DNA of 64,000 nt from Ottelia alismoides (Eukaryota > Streptophyta > Magnoliopsida > Alismatales > Hydrocharitaceae): NCBI GenBank assembly GCA_037367405.1, contig JAZKJV010001876.1, positions 1,426,001 through 1,490,000 on the forward strand, read 5' to 3'. A program made the position numbers and the translations under genes. Below are positions 47,576 through 57,753 of this stretch, piece after piece (positions within the stretch are counted from its first letter, which is position 1; every line of letters begins with the position of its first letter). Under the pieces are notes generated by a model. It had not been told where the DNA came from. It saw only the letters and a list, made by a program, of their open reading frames with translations, and searched no databases.

Positions 47576-48665
47576 GTATGCAGACACGGTGAATTATCTT
47601 TTCACCAAGGAGGTTCTGCAAGGTTTGCCCAGGAATAAAATCGATCGACTCATATCTGAAGCGAGACACTGTCATTGGGAGGATCCGTTCCTTTCCTTTG
47701 AAGGACAGTATTGTATATGGAGAAGATGCATTCCTCAAGAGGAATACAAAAGTATCCTCAATCTTCGCCACACCTTGGAGGCGGGAGGACATCACTCTGG
47801 GAAGAGCACCGCTGAGAAGACAATGCAATGTGGATTTTACTGGCCGACCTTGTTTAAAGATGCTTATAATTTTGTCAGGACGTGCCCCATCTGTCGGAGA
47901 ATGGGAGGAACCATTGGTTCCAAAGATGCCATGCCTATGCAACCAGTGATCATCTGTGATCTATTCGATGCATGGGGCATTGTCTTTATGGGCTCATTCC
48001 CTAATAGTCAAGGACTTGAATATATTCTTCTCACGGCTGATTATTTATCTAGATGGGTGAAGGCTATCCCTACTCGAGCAGCAGATAGCAAAACTGTTTG
48101 CAAGATTTTGAAAGATAATAGTATTTCGAGGTTTGGAATTACAAAAGTTTTAATTTCTGATGGTGGTAGCCACTTTGTCAATCGGGAGGTGAAAAAGTTG
48201 ACTAAGGAATACGACATCGAGCACCGTGTCGCTTCTCCTTACCATCCACAATCCAATGGCATGGCCGAGGTGTCAAACAGGGAGGTTAAAGGAATTTTAC
48301 AGAAGCTCGTCTGCCCTGACATGAAGAATTGGTCCCAACTACTGGACCGGGTTCTATGGGCTTACCGAACGGCTTATAAGACTCCATTGGGCACCTACCT
48401 GTTTAGAATGGTATATAGAAAGCCATGCCATTTACCCACAGAACTCATGCATAAATCAGAATGGGAAATAAAAAAGATTAATTGGAACTGTCATCAAGGA
48501 AAGAAGAACCAAGAGATGGATTTGAATGAACTATCTGAAATCCGAAATCACGCTTATGAAAACAGCACCATTTACAAGGACAAAGTAAAGAGATGGCATG
48601 ACAAGAACAATCGACAAAGATCTTTGTCCCATGGCAGAAAGTTTGGTTATTTAATGCAAAATTGA
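47576..48665 (+). pseudogene. Gypsy-M integrase (358 codons open)
   Basis: Long open frame from the linker through the integrase core. The zinc finger is H61, H68/H69, C99 and C102 of the 47589 frame. At residue 132 the first catalytic aspartate is valine (GIVFMG against GIDFMG in both relatives). The second aspartate (LISDGGSHF, residue 191) and the glutamate (NGMAEVSNRE, residue 227) are kept with the usual 35-residue gap. The frame ends in a frameshift near 48620-48665. Catalysis should be lost even if it were expressed. Confidence 0.9.
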
Positions 48666-48899
48666 AAATTTTTCCAAGGAAAATTGAAATCAAAATGTAC
48701 GAGACCCTTCATTGTAAGAGAGGTACACAATAATGGTAGTGTTGAGATCTCAGAGATCGCAGATACCACACAAACATCTATAGTTAACGGTCATCTACTT
48801 AAACATTTTGTCGAATCCAACGAGCAATTAGTACAAGTTGAACAGATCTCCTTCACTCCAGGCATAGCTTTTGACGAAAGATTTGATCTGCCCAGATAA
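48666..48899 (+). pseudogene. Gypsy-M pol C-terminal tail
   Basis: RPFIVREVHNNGSVEIS, then NGHLLKHFVES, ending FDLPR and a TAA. Same as 55509-55745 in Gypsy-H and the counterpart in Gypsy-N. It marks the end of pol; no chromodomain and no env follow. Confidence 0.85.
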
Positions 48900-48951
48900 A
48901 CCACCTCTCTGGAACCTACACTCTTCTGTATATCCATCTACCCGCTCTCGA

Positions 48952-49093
48952 TCCCCTAATACTTAGGGGACCGATTTTATTGTGAATATTTCACTTCTTC
49001 TCTTTCTGTTTTTGGCCCATCTATACTTAGTACGAGCTATGTCTACATTTCACATTGTGCCATGGGGACATAGCACAAGCTAAGTATGGGGGG
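48952..49093 (+). repeat. Two stem-loop/G-tract modules after Gypsy-M pol
   Basis: Module 1: TCCCCTAA-TAC-TTAGGGGA, a perfect 8-bp stem at 48952-48970. Module 2: arms 49022-49043 and 49067-49087 (imperfect about 21-bp stem) followed directly by AAGTATGGGGGG (G-run 49088-49093). Both are conserved in Gypsy-H, and module 2 matches the first module of Gypsy-N. Confidence 0.8.
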
Positions 49094-50489
49094 TGTTTAT
49101 ATATATTTTTACCTACTTTATCCATAGCTCGTACTTTAATCATTTTTATCAAACATCAGGGATGGGTACAAGTAATGTATATTATGTGTAAAATACCTTT
49201 TTCAAAATAAACTCTTTTTGCATTAAAAACAAATATCATAACTCATGGTCTTGCATTTCATCAAGCGTTTCATAAATTCCTTGGTTGTTATATTCCTAAC
49301 ACATTCACCATCACTCAAGGCTTGAGGATTTTTTAGGACACTTGATTTCTGAGATCTTGAGATTATGAGTTAGCCAGCCTTAGTCATTAGGATTTTTGAA
49401 CTTAATTATCCACATTTCCCTATTTTGAATGATTTGAGCGCTATATTGCACTCTTCATCTTTACCTTCAAAGAATAAGATCAGCACAAATCACTTCCACA
49501 ACTGCATGATTGATGAGATGAGTTGAGATATCACTTTAGGAACTAAGACTAGAGATTTGAGTTTAGATACGATCTAATGACGCTCGAGGATGAGATAAAG
49601 TTAATGAAGGCCTCAGGAAACCCGAGTGTCAGCAAAATCCTAGCCAGTATGTGAACAAGTTCATATGCTATCTTTTTTATATTGACCTAAGTGCCAGGGT
49701 GTGTTGAAACTTAATGAAAATTGTTGATCAATGTGTGCCAACTTTTGGTGAAAGCAGTGGAGCTAGCCAACAGAAGCAATGAAATGTCAAAGAAAATCTC
49801 TATTATCCAATTCAAATTATAAATGAGCTTCCACCAATGGCGAGCGCTCCCAAACATTATCAAAGTTTCCACTTGCACCAAGCGCTAATTAGGACCAAGG
49901 AGTCGGGCTACCACCAAAAAAGGGCTCTGCATCGTAAATGCTACAAGTCTGGGTGTCTAAGGTTTCTTAGATATTCAAAAGAGACACACCCCAGTGTACT
50001 CCCAGAAAAACAAGTGCAGACGACTCCAATCTCTTGACGGACACATTGATCAACAAAACAAAAATATACTTGAGTTGAGTAATGAGGCACTCGAGAGGCA
50101 CCTTGTTCCAATGTAAGGGAGAGAAAATCATACACAATCCTATGCCCTCCATCATCTGGCCGTCCATCTACACTTTTAAGTCTGACAAACTAATGAGACG
50201 GTTGACTGAAGCAAGAATTGACTTATTCCCTAGTGTTGAGGATTAGGTCTAGAGGAGAGTCTCTTGGATTAGAACTTTGGGTGATGTCTAGACTTGACTC
50301 TCATGAATGCAGTACACTAAAAATCATATCCTTATATTATATGTACAAACAGAGAGTCTAAAAATTAGAGAAATTGGATTCCTTTTGATTAAAGCATGAT
50401 TGATCCCAGAATTTTAGGATCACTCAAATTAAGGGTCCTCTATGAATCGAGCCTTGAAAATTCACATGCACAGTCAGGGATATATTCAA
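49094..50489 (+). other. Gypsy-M non-coding tail
   Basis: About 1.4 kb, homologous throughout to Gypsy-H 53906-55308 (inverted). Short frames exist (for example 49837-50037), but differences from Gypsy-H are spread evenly over codon positions, so I see no coding here. Confidence 0.7.
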
Positions 50490-50499
50490 CTAAGTCATT

Positions 50500-50540
50500 A
50501 ATTACGACTTGGGGACGAGCAAGGTGTAAGTATAGGGGTA
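50500..50540 (+). other. Polypurine tract of Gypsy-M
   Basis: AAGTATAGGGG at 50528-50538, then TA and the LTR start. It is preceded by a decayed stem-loop with GGGGACGAGCA (50510-50520), intact in Gypsy-H. Confidence 0.85.
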
Positions 50541-53435
50541 TGATGAATCGCATGTTCATCATGCTAAAATTGGTCAATGAGGCTCTGTTCCCCAACATTC
50601 ACATGCATTTACTCATTAACAAAGCATCATTTGCATCCATACATGTAAATAATATCTGCATTTCATCATGCATAATTGCATTAAAAAACCCATGTTTAAA
50701 TTAGCCCAAAAAGCCGTTAACTTCTCACATTTGTAAATAATTCATACTAATTCCGATTGACCCCAAACCACGTCCATTTTTTAGATATTACTAACTTCAT
50801 TAAATAGAAAATAAAAAAATACTAACGCCAATAAGTGTCAAATAATCCCAAAGTCTAATTTCACATCGGATAGACTAAAATGAGCATATCTCCCACATAC
50901 AGTGTTCGATTTTGGTCCTTTTAAAGTACTCCATTTTCAAATACCTTCAAAACAAGACCAATTTTGTAAAATTCGTAGCTCATATGTGAAAGTTGGGTTT
51001 TGGGCCTCTTTTGCGTATTTTAATTTTTTGTTATTTTTGACCTGCATTTTCATGTATAAAATTAACCCTTTTAGTTTTATGTCTTCTTCATTTGTGTTCT
51101 TTAATGAAAGTTTTGTTAAGAGACGCAAAAATCCAATTCCAGACTAAAATTGAAATCAAAGAACTAGATGAATCCAAATGTCCGTTGTGAGTTTATACAA
51201 AAATGGTGTGTTTCCTACTTCCATTTTATTTTCCTATTTTCTTATTTACTAAAAATCCAAAAAAAATACATTAATGTGTAATTAATTTTCTGGTATTTTA
51301 TCGTATTTTTTCTAGAATTTTCATCCTCACTAAAGCCACCAAAAAAATTACAAATACCCAAAAATTGGTTTTCTATACACATGAAAAACCACCAAAAATG
51401 CCACTTCACACAAATGACCTCTTTTGCTCATGGGTCCTTCATGAAAGTTGTAGATCTCGTCGAGACGAACAACTTTTGTGAAGGATTTTTTTCGATCCGA
51501 GGTCTTCTTCTTTCTCTTTTTCCATCTCTAAAATTTGAATTTTTTGGTGCCACGTGGCAGCTCCAGGGTGTGCCACATGGCACCCTGCTTTCCCCCTCTC
51601 TCCAGCCACACCCGGGTCACGTGCCTAGCACGAGACCAACCTCCCACCCCCTTGGGTCACGTGCCTAGCACGTGACCATTGTCATCTTCCCCAACGGCCC
51701 CAGCCCTCTGTCTCCTTCGCGCATAACGCCGCATGCGGCCATCAAAGCCGCCATGTGCGGCCGTTACACACCATTCACCTTCTCAGATCGATAACTCCAT
51801 CTCCTCGCCCTCTTATAAAACCACGCACCCACCGACGTTCTTCCCATCCGCCCTTCTCCACGCTTGTCAGTGACAGCAGTGTACCCTCTGGAGGCGTGAT
51901 CCAAGGTATCCAGCTAACACCTTGTTGTTGCCCAACGCAGTCGAGCTTCACGCACACCGGCGTTAAAGCAGACATCGAGAGTGGTGTCTCACAGCTCTTC
52001 CCCCCAGGCAAAGTTCATCATCTCCTTCGTTACAGGTACACCTCCTCGCCCTTCGACAACCTCCTGATCGTGCCCTTTCCCAAACTTTATATCCATCTTC
52101 TCTGACCTTGTAAAAGTCGGGTACCGCTCCTTGCCGCAACCGGAGATCAGCCCCCCCCCCCTTTCCACTTTGGGGTTCCTCTGATACTTGCAGGTATAGG
52201 AGACTCATCGATTTTCCCCCTCTGCCGAGGTCGCGCCTAGTCGCACTCCCGCCACAGCAGCTCGTCGCTCGTGAGCCCCTCTGGTCGTGTGTCGACCGGG
52301 TGAGGGTGCCTCGCTGTCATCCACCCCTCGCCTCCGCCCACACCCACCGCCTCGCCCCCGCCCGCGCCCATCGCCTCCGCTCGCGCAGCGCCTCCGCCAA
52401 CCTACAGGCACCGTTGGATCAAGGGCCAACCCTTAATCCAACGGCTCACAGGCTGCCACATCACCATCCCTGAGCCACCTTCCAAACCTCGAGGCTAGGG
52501 GTCCCCGAGCCTGTAGTCGACGCCACCTTGGTTCGGGTCGTCCGAACCTCAGCTTCGGCACCCGAGTCACAGCCTCCATCCCCGAGCCTCAGCCTCATGC
52601 CCGAACCATAGGTTCGGCCACCCGATTCTCAACCCCGGACCCCCCGAGCCTTAGCTCCGCTGCCGAACCTCCGGGCACACGTGCTACGTACGTGCACTTT
52701 GTGAAAATTACAATCATACCCCTGGCATTTTCGGACTTTGTAAATATACCCCTGCCAGGGGTAAATTTCAGAAAGGTCCTGCCAACTTTCAGAAATTACA
52801 GATAAGCCCATCTAGGGACCATTTTGAGAGAAAAACTTTATTTTATTTACACTTTAGTCCCTGCAATTCCATTTCATCATATATTTTTTTAGAATTATTA
52901 TTTGAGGATCATTATTGACTCTGTAGGGTAACTTTGACATTATTGACTCTGTAGGATAATTTTTGCAGGAATTCGGATGATGATTTTAATCTGATTAAAC
53001 CTTTGTAATCATTGTTGATCATTCTCAATAGTTTAGATTTCACTGGGGAATAATTTAGATCAATTCCTCTAAGATTTTTGCCAAATATTCGAGGAATTGA
53101 ATCAAAGACATTTGGAGACCGGATATCTTGCTTCAATTAACACGTTTTCACAGATCCTGGGCATAATCTCTTCTGTTTATTTTCTTTGCATCACATTTGC
53201 ATCTCATTGCATTGTACATTTTCTCAAGGCATAAATTAATCAAGCATTAATTAATTATTTAATTTGGTTTAAAAACACGTAACAAAAAATCATTGTTCCC
53301 TGTGTTCGACCTTGGTAGACTTGCCAAGTAAAAATTAGTCCACAACATTCAAAGATTGTGGTATTTTGATCAAACGAAATTCGCCTCCTGTACTACAATT
53401 CACGATTATGAGAGAGGTGAATTTTGCATTCATTA
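50541..53435 (+). repeat. Gypsy-M right (3') LTR, uninterrupted
   Basis: 2,895 bases starting TGATGAATCGC. It ends CATTCATTA, where the left LTR ends TTCATCA. It preserves the empty sites of Copia-B (51901-51905) and Gypsy-N (52049-52053). G-box cores lie at 51551, 51618, 51658 and 51669, the TATA box at 51814-51820. Followed by GTCTT. Confidence 0.95.
51814..51820 (+). promoter_or_regulatory. Putative TATA box, Gypsy-M right LTR
   Basis: TATAAAA with the same flanks as 13282-13288, about 140 bases after the last G-box. Confidence 0.65.
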
Positions 53436-53440
53436 GTCTT
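53436..53440. repeat. Right target site duplication of Gypsy-M (GTCTT)
   Basis: Pairs with 11996-12000. It is followed by Gypsy-H U3 on the minus strand. Confidence 0.95.
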
Positions 53441-53861
53441 GTTTTGAAGGTATTTGAAATGGAGTACTTTAAAAGTGAATAGACCAAAATCGGACACTGT
53501 TTGTGGGAGATATGCTCATTTAGTCTGTCAGATGTGAAATTAGACTTTGGTATTATTTGACACTTATTTGAGTTAGTAATTTTTTATATTTTTTATTTAA
53601 TGAAGTTAGTAATATCTACGCGATGGAGGTAGTTTTGGGTCAATCGGAGTTAGGATGAATTATTTACAAATGTGTGAAGTTCGCGGCTTTTTGGGCTAAT
53701 TTACACTTGGGATTTTTAATGCAATTATGCATGATGAAATGCAAATATTATTTACAGATGTATGAATGCTAATGATGTTCTATTAATGATTAAATGCATG
53801 TGAATGTTGGTGAACAGAGTCTAAATGACCAATTTTAGCATGATGAATATAGGATTCGTCA
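53441..53861 (-). repeat. Gypsy-H 3' LTR, U3 end
   Basis: Inverted, diverged copy of the first 420 bases of the Gypsy-M LTR. On the minus strand it starts TGACGAATCC at 53861. It continues at 12000 and downward once Gypsy-M is removed. Confidence 0.92.
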
Positions 53862-53897
53862 TGCCCCAATACTTAAACCATGCTCGTCCCCGAGCAT
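53862..53897 (-). other. Polypurine tract of Gypsy-H with adjacent stem-loop
   Basis: On the minus strand ATGCTCG-GGGA-CGAGCAT (53880-53897, perfect 7-bp stem), then GTTTAAGTATTGGGGCA, reaching the LTR start at 53861. Confidence 0.85.
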
Positions 53898-55308
53898 TCA
53901 ATGAATGAATGACTTAGTTGAATACATCCCAGACTGTGCATGTGAATTTTCAAGGCCCAATTCATACAAGACCCTTAATTTGAGTGATCTTGAAATTCTA
54001 GGCTCAACCATGCTTTAATCAAAAGGAACCCAATTTCTCTAATTTTCAGACTCTCTGTTTGTACATATGGTATAAGGATATGATTTTTAGTGTATTGCAT
54101 TCATGAGAGTCAAGTCGAGACATCACCCAAAGTTCCAATCCAAGAGACTCTCCTTTAGACCTAATCCTCAACACTAGGGAATAAGTCTATTCTTGCTTCA
54201 GTCAACAGTCTCATTAGTTTGTCAGACCTAAAAGTGTAGATGGACGGCCAAATGATGGAGGGCATAGGATTGTATCTAATTTTCTCTCCCTCTTATTGGA
54301 ACAAGGTGCCTCTCGAGTGCCTTATTACTCAACACCAGTATATTTTTATTTTGTTGATTAGTGCGTCCGTCAAGAGAATTTGGAGTCGTCTTTACTTGTT
54401 TTTCTGGGAGTACACCAGGGTGCGTCTCTTTTGAGTATCTAAGATACCTTCTACACCCAGACTTGTAGCATTTACGATGCATAGCCCTTTTTTGGTGTCA
54501 GCCCGACTCCTTGGTCCTAATTAGCGCTTAGTCCATGTGGACACTTTGAAAATGGTTGGGAGCGCTCGCCATAGGTGGAAGCTCATTTGGAATTTGACTT
54601 TGGATGATAGAGCCTTTCTTTGATATTTCATTTTCTTTTATTTTGTTGGCTAGATCCACTGCACTTACCAAAAGTTGGTGCACACTGATCAACAATTTTT
54701 ATTAAGTTTCAACATACCTTGGCACTTAGGTCAATATCAAAAAGATGCATATGAACTTATTCACATACTGGCTAGGATTTTGCTGACACTTACATTTTCT
54801 GAAGCCTTCATTAACTTTATCCCATCCTCGAGCATCATTAGATCATATCTGAACTCGAATCTCTAGTATTAGTTCCTCAAGTGATATCTCAACTCATCTC
54901 ATCAATTATGTAGTTTGTGAAAGTGATTGTGTTGATCATATTCTTTTGAAGGTAGATATGAAGAGTGCAGTATAGCGCTCAAATCCTTTAAACTAGGGAA
55001 GCGTGGATAATTAAGTTCAAAACCCTAATGACTTAGGCTGACTAACTCAGAATCTCAAGATCTCAGAAATCAAGTGTCTTCAAAATACTCAAGCCATGAG
55101 TGATAGTGAATGTGTCAGCGATATATCAACCAAGGAATGCATGAAATGCTTGATGAAATGCAAGACCCTGAGTGAATTTTTTTGAGGATTTTTTTGCAAA
55201 AAGTTCTTTTTTGAATTATAAACACTACTTGTACCCATCCCCGATGTTAGATGAAGACAATTAAAGTACGAGCTATGGATAAAGTAGACAGAGTATATAC
55301 AACAGACA
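53898..55308 (-). other. Gypsy-H non-coding tail
   Basis: Homologous to Gypsy-M 49094-50489. A sense frame 54572-54276 aligns with a Gypsy-M frame but has internal TAA and TGA codons and no codon-position bias. No gene seen. Confidence 0.7.
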
Positions 55309-55458
55309 CCCCCTATACTTAGCTTGTGTTATGTCCCCATGGCACAAAGTGAAATGTAGACATAGCTCGTACTAAGTATAGACGGGTCAAAAAAAGAAAG
55401 AGAAGAAGTGAAGTATACACAATGAAATTGGTCCCCTAAAACTAAGTATCGAGGGACC
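55309..55458 (-). repeat. Two stem-loop/G-tract modules after Gypsy-H pol
   Basis: Module 2: C-run 55309-55313 with arms 55314-55335 and 55359-55380 (imperfect about 22-bp stem). Module 1: GGTCCCCT/AGGGACC around 55430-55458. Same order and sequence as 48952-49093 of Gypsy-M. Confidence 0.8.
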
Positions 55459-55508
55459 GAGAGTGGGTAGATGGATATACAGAAGAGTATTGGATCCAGA
55501 GAGGTGGT

Positions 55509-55745
55509 TTATCTGGGCAGATCAAATCTTTTGTCAAAAGCTATGCCCTGAGTGAAGGAGATTTGTTCAACTTGTACTGATTGATCGTTGGATTCGACAA
55601 AATGTTTAAGTAGCTGATCGTTGACTATAGATGTTTGCATGCTATTTGCGGTCTCTGAGATCTCAACACTACCATTATTGTGCACCTCTCTTACAATGAA
55701 GGGTCCCATCCATTTTGATTTCAATTTACCTTGAAAAATTTTCAA
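55509..55745 (-). pseudogene. Gypsy-H pol C-terminal tail
   Basis: 78 open codons: KWMGPFIVREVHNNGSVEIS, NDQLLKHFVES, ending FDLPR. Integrase C-terminal domain. One frame off from the integrase core, with a four-base overlap, so a frameshift lies near 55745. Confidence 0.85.
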
Positions 55746-56506
55746 TTTTGCATTAAAAACCAGACTTTCTGCCCTAGGACAAAGATCTTTGTTCGAATGT
55801 TCTTGTCATGCCATCTCTTTACTTTGTCTTTGTAAATGGTGTTGTTTTCATAAGCATGATTTCGAATTTCGGATAGTTCATTCAAATCCATCTCTCGGTT
55901 CTTCTTTCCTTGGCGACAGTTCCAATTAATATTTTTGATCGCCCATTCTGATTTATGCACGAGTTCCGTGGGCAAATGGCATGGCTTTCCATATACCATT
56001 CGAAACGGGGAGGTTCCCAATGGGGTCTTATAAGTCGTCCGGTAAGCCCATTGAACTTGGTCCAGTAGTTGAGACCAATTCTTCCTGTCAGGGAGGACGA
56101 GCTTCTGTAAAATTCCTTTAACCTCCCTATTTGACACCTCGGCCATGCCATTGGATTGTGGATGGTAAGGAGTAGCGACATGGTGCTCGATGTCATATTC
56201 CTTAGTCAACTTCTTCACCTCCCGGTTGACAAAGTGGCTTCCCCCATCAGATAGTAAATTTTTTGGAATTCCAAACCTCAAAATAATATTATCCTTTAAA
56301 AACTTGCAAACAGTTTTGCTATTTGTTGCTCGAGTAGGAATAGCCTCCACCCACCTAGATAAATAATCTACCACGAGAAGAATATATTTAAATTCTTGAC
56401 TATTAGGTAATGGGCCCATAAAGTCAATGCCCCATGTATCGAAAACATCACAGATGATCACTGGTTGCATAGGCATGGCATCTTTGAAACCAATGGTCCC
56501 TCCCAT
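55742..56506 (-). pseudogene. Gypsy-H integrase core (254 codons open, DDE intact)
   Basis: Of the three Gypsy integrases the only one with a full catalytic triad in one open frame: D28 (GIDFMG), D87 (LLSDGGSHF) and E123 (NGMAEVSNRE), the D-D-35-E spacing. Upstream, the zinc finger region (56507-56620) has in-frame stops, one of them directly before RMGG. Inactive as a whole, because N-terminal domain and RT are broken. Striking for the oldest element of the nest. Confidence 0.9.
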
Positions 56507-56620
56507 TCTCTAACATATGGGGCACGACCTAACAAAAATGTAAGCATTTTTAAACAAGGTCGGCTAATAAAATCCATATTGCAGTATCTTCTCAGCAGTC
56601 CTCTTCCCAAAGTGACGTCC

Positions 56621-57360
56621 TCATGCCTTCAAGGTGTGGCATAGATTGAGGATACTTTGGTATTCCTCTTGAGGAATACATCTTCTCCATATGCAATCCG
56701 GTCCTTCGAAGAAAAGGAACGGACCCTCCCAATGGTAGTGTCTCGCTTCAGATATGAGTCGATCGATTTTATTCCTGGGCCAATACTGAGGAACTTCCTT
56801 TGTGACAAGATAAATCACCATGTCTGCATACCATGGGAGTGAGTCAATAGCAGAAATTGACTCGTCTGGGAAGGTTTCACGGATGGATTCAGATTTCGGG
56901 ATTTTGTTATGTTCGATCCGTGATAAATGATCAACTACGACATTCTTAACACCAACTTTGTCTTTAATCTCCACATCGAATTCCTGAAGCAATAGTATCC
57001 ACCTCATAAGTCATGCTTTTGTGTACTTTTTATCTATTAAGTATCGAATGGCAGAGTGGTCTGTATAAACTGTCACCTTCGACCCTAGAAGTATAGATCG
57101 AAATTTTTCTAAGGCAAAAACTACAACAAGCATTTCCTTTTCGGTCAAGGTGTAATTTTTCTGAGCATGGTCTAAAACTTTGCTTGCGTAGAGAATAGCA
57201 TACAGGATTCCATCTTTTCGTTGTCCTAACATAGCCCCTACTGCAAAATCAGATGTGTCTGTCTTGATCTCGAAGGGAAGAGACCAGTCGGGAACTTGTA
57301 GGACGGGAGTCTTAATGATCCTCCTCTTGAGTAGTTCAAAGGCTTCAAGACACTTATGAT
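56621..57360 (-). pseudogene. Gypsy-H RNase H and integrase lead
   Basis: Two open runs in one frame (57232-57011 and 57007-56621) split by a single stop at 57011. They hold EKEMLVVVFALEKF, YTDHSAIRYL, VGVKNVVVDHLSRIEH and CIPQEEYQSILNLCHTL. The first RNase H motif (TDTSDFAVGAML) is readable above 57232, with T in place of A. The last residues are the start of the zinc finger. Confidence 0.85.
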
Positions 57361-57363
57361 CTA

Positions 57364-57735
57364 CTAGGAACTCAATGTCTTCCCTAGGAGGTCAATTGGA
57401 GGTTGGGCAATTTTTGAAAAATCCTTGATATATCTCTCGTAAAATCCGACATGCCCTAGAAAAGACCGTACTTGTTTCACATTTGTAGGTGCCTTGAGCT
57501 TCTTGATCACATCAACTTTGGCAGGGTCAACCTCCATTCCCTTCTTGGAAATGACATGCCCCAATACAATGCCCTCTTTTACCTTGAAATGACTTTTCTC
57601 CCAAGAGAGCACCAGATTCACTTCCCTACACTTTTGGAGGACCCGATCCAGGTGCGCTAGACAATCATCGAATGAATCACCATAGACCGAGAAGTCATCC
57701 ATGAAGACCTCTAAGACCTCCGAGAAGTCATCCAC
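57364..57735 (-). pseudogene. Gypsy-H RT, C-terminal part only
   Basis: [10 protein letters not shown] (catalytic FMDD), [31 protein letters not shown] and [21 protein letters not shown]. The domain starts abruptly: the first half of RT and the protease are missing. Upstream of VFMDDF there is a partial duplicate (DDFSEVLE). The frame ends at 57364 by a frameshift. Confidence 0.9.
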
Positions 57736-57747
57736 GAAGACCTTCCT
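57710..57747 (-). other. Deletion junction with duplicated filler in Gypsy-H
   Basis: Gypsy-H jumps from sequence matching Gypsy-M 45160 (GCCAAGGAAG) to sequence matching about 46690, removing about 1.5 kb. At the junction about 22 bases, GTCTTCGTGGATGACTTCTC, duplicate the FMDD-coding sequence that follows (GTCTTCATGGATGACTTCTC). The body is 7.4 kb against 8.9 kb in Gypsy-M, which fits. Confidence 0.88.
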
Positions 57748-57753
57748 TGGCAG

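Larger units (their letters stand above)
12001..53435 (+). mobile_element. Gypsy-M: LTR retrotransposon carrying two nested insertions
   Basis: Flanked by GTCTT target duplications. The left LTR is split into 12001-13373, 23949-24096 and 40093-41672 (about 3.1 kb in all); the right LTR is 50541-53435 (2.9 kb). The body, 41673-50540, has an Asp-type primer site, leader, gag, protease, RT, RNase H and integrase in Gypsy order. It is inactive: stops, frameshifts, an 8-bp duplication in RT and a lost integrase aspartate. About 7% divergence over a 180-base LTR sample. No chromodomain is seen, which with the primer type suggests the Athila/Tat group. Confidence 0.95.

Noticed and set aside
49837..50116. 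Possible conserved extra ORF after pol, shared by Gypsy-M (49837 on) and Gypsy-H (54572-54276, minus)
   Set aside because: About 65 aligned codons give differences at roughly 8 first, 4 second and 6 third positions by my count, so no third-position excess. Gypsy-H has internal TAA and TGA, and Gypsy-M a 2-base indel. It looks like conserved non-coding homology.
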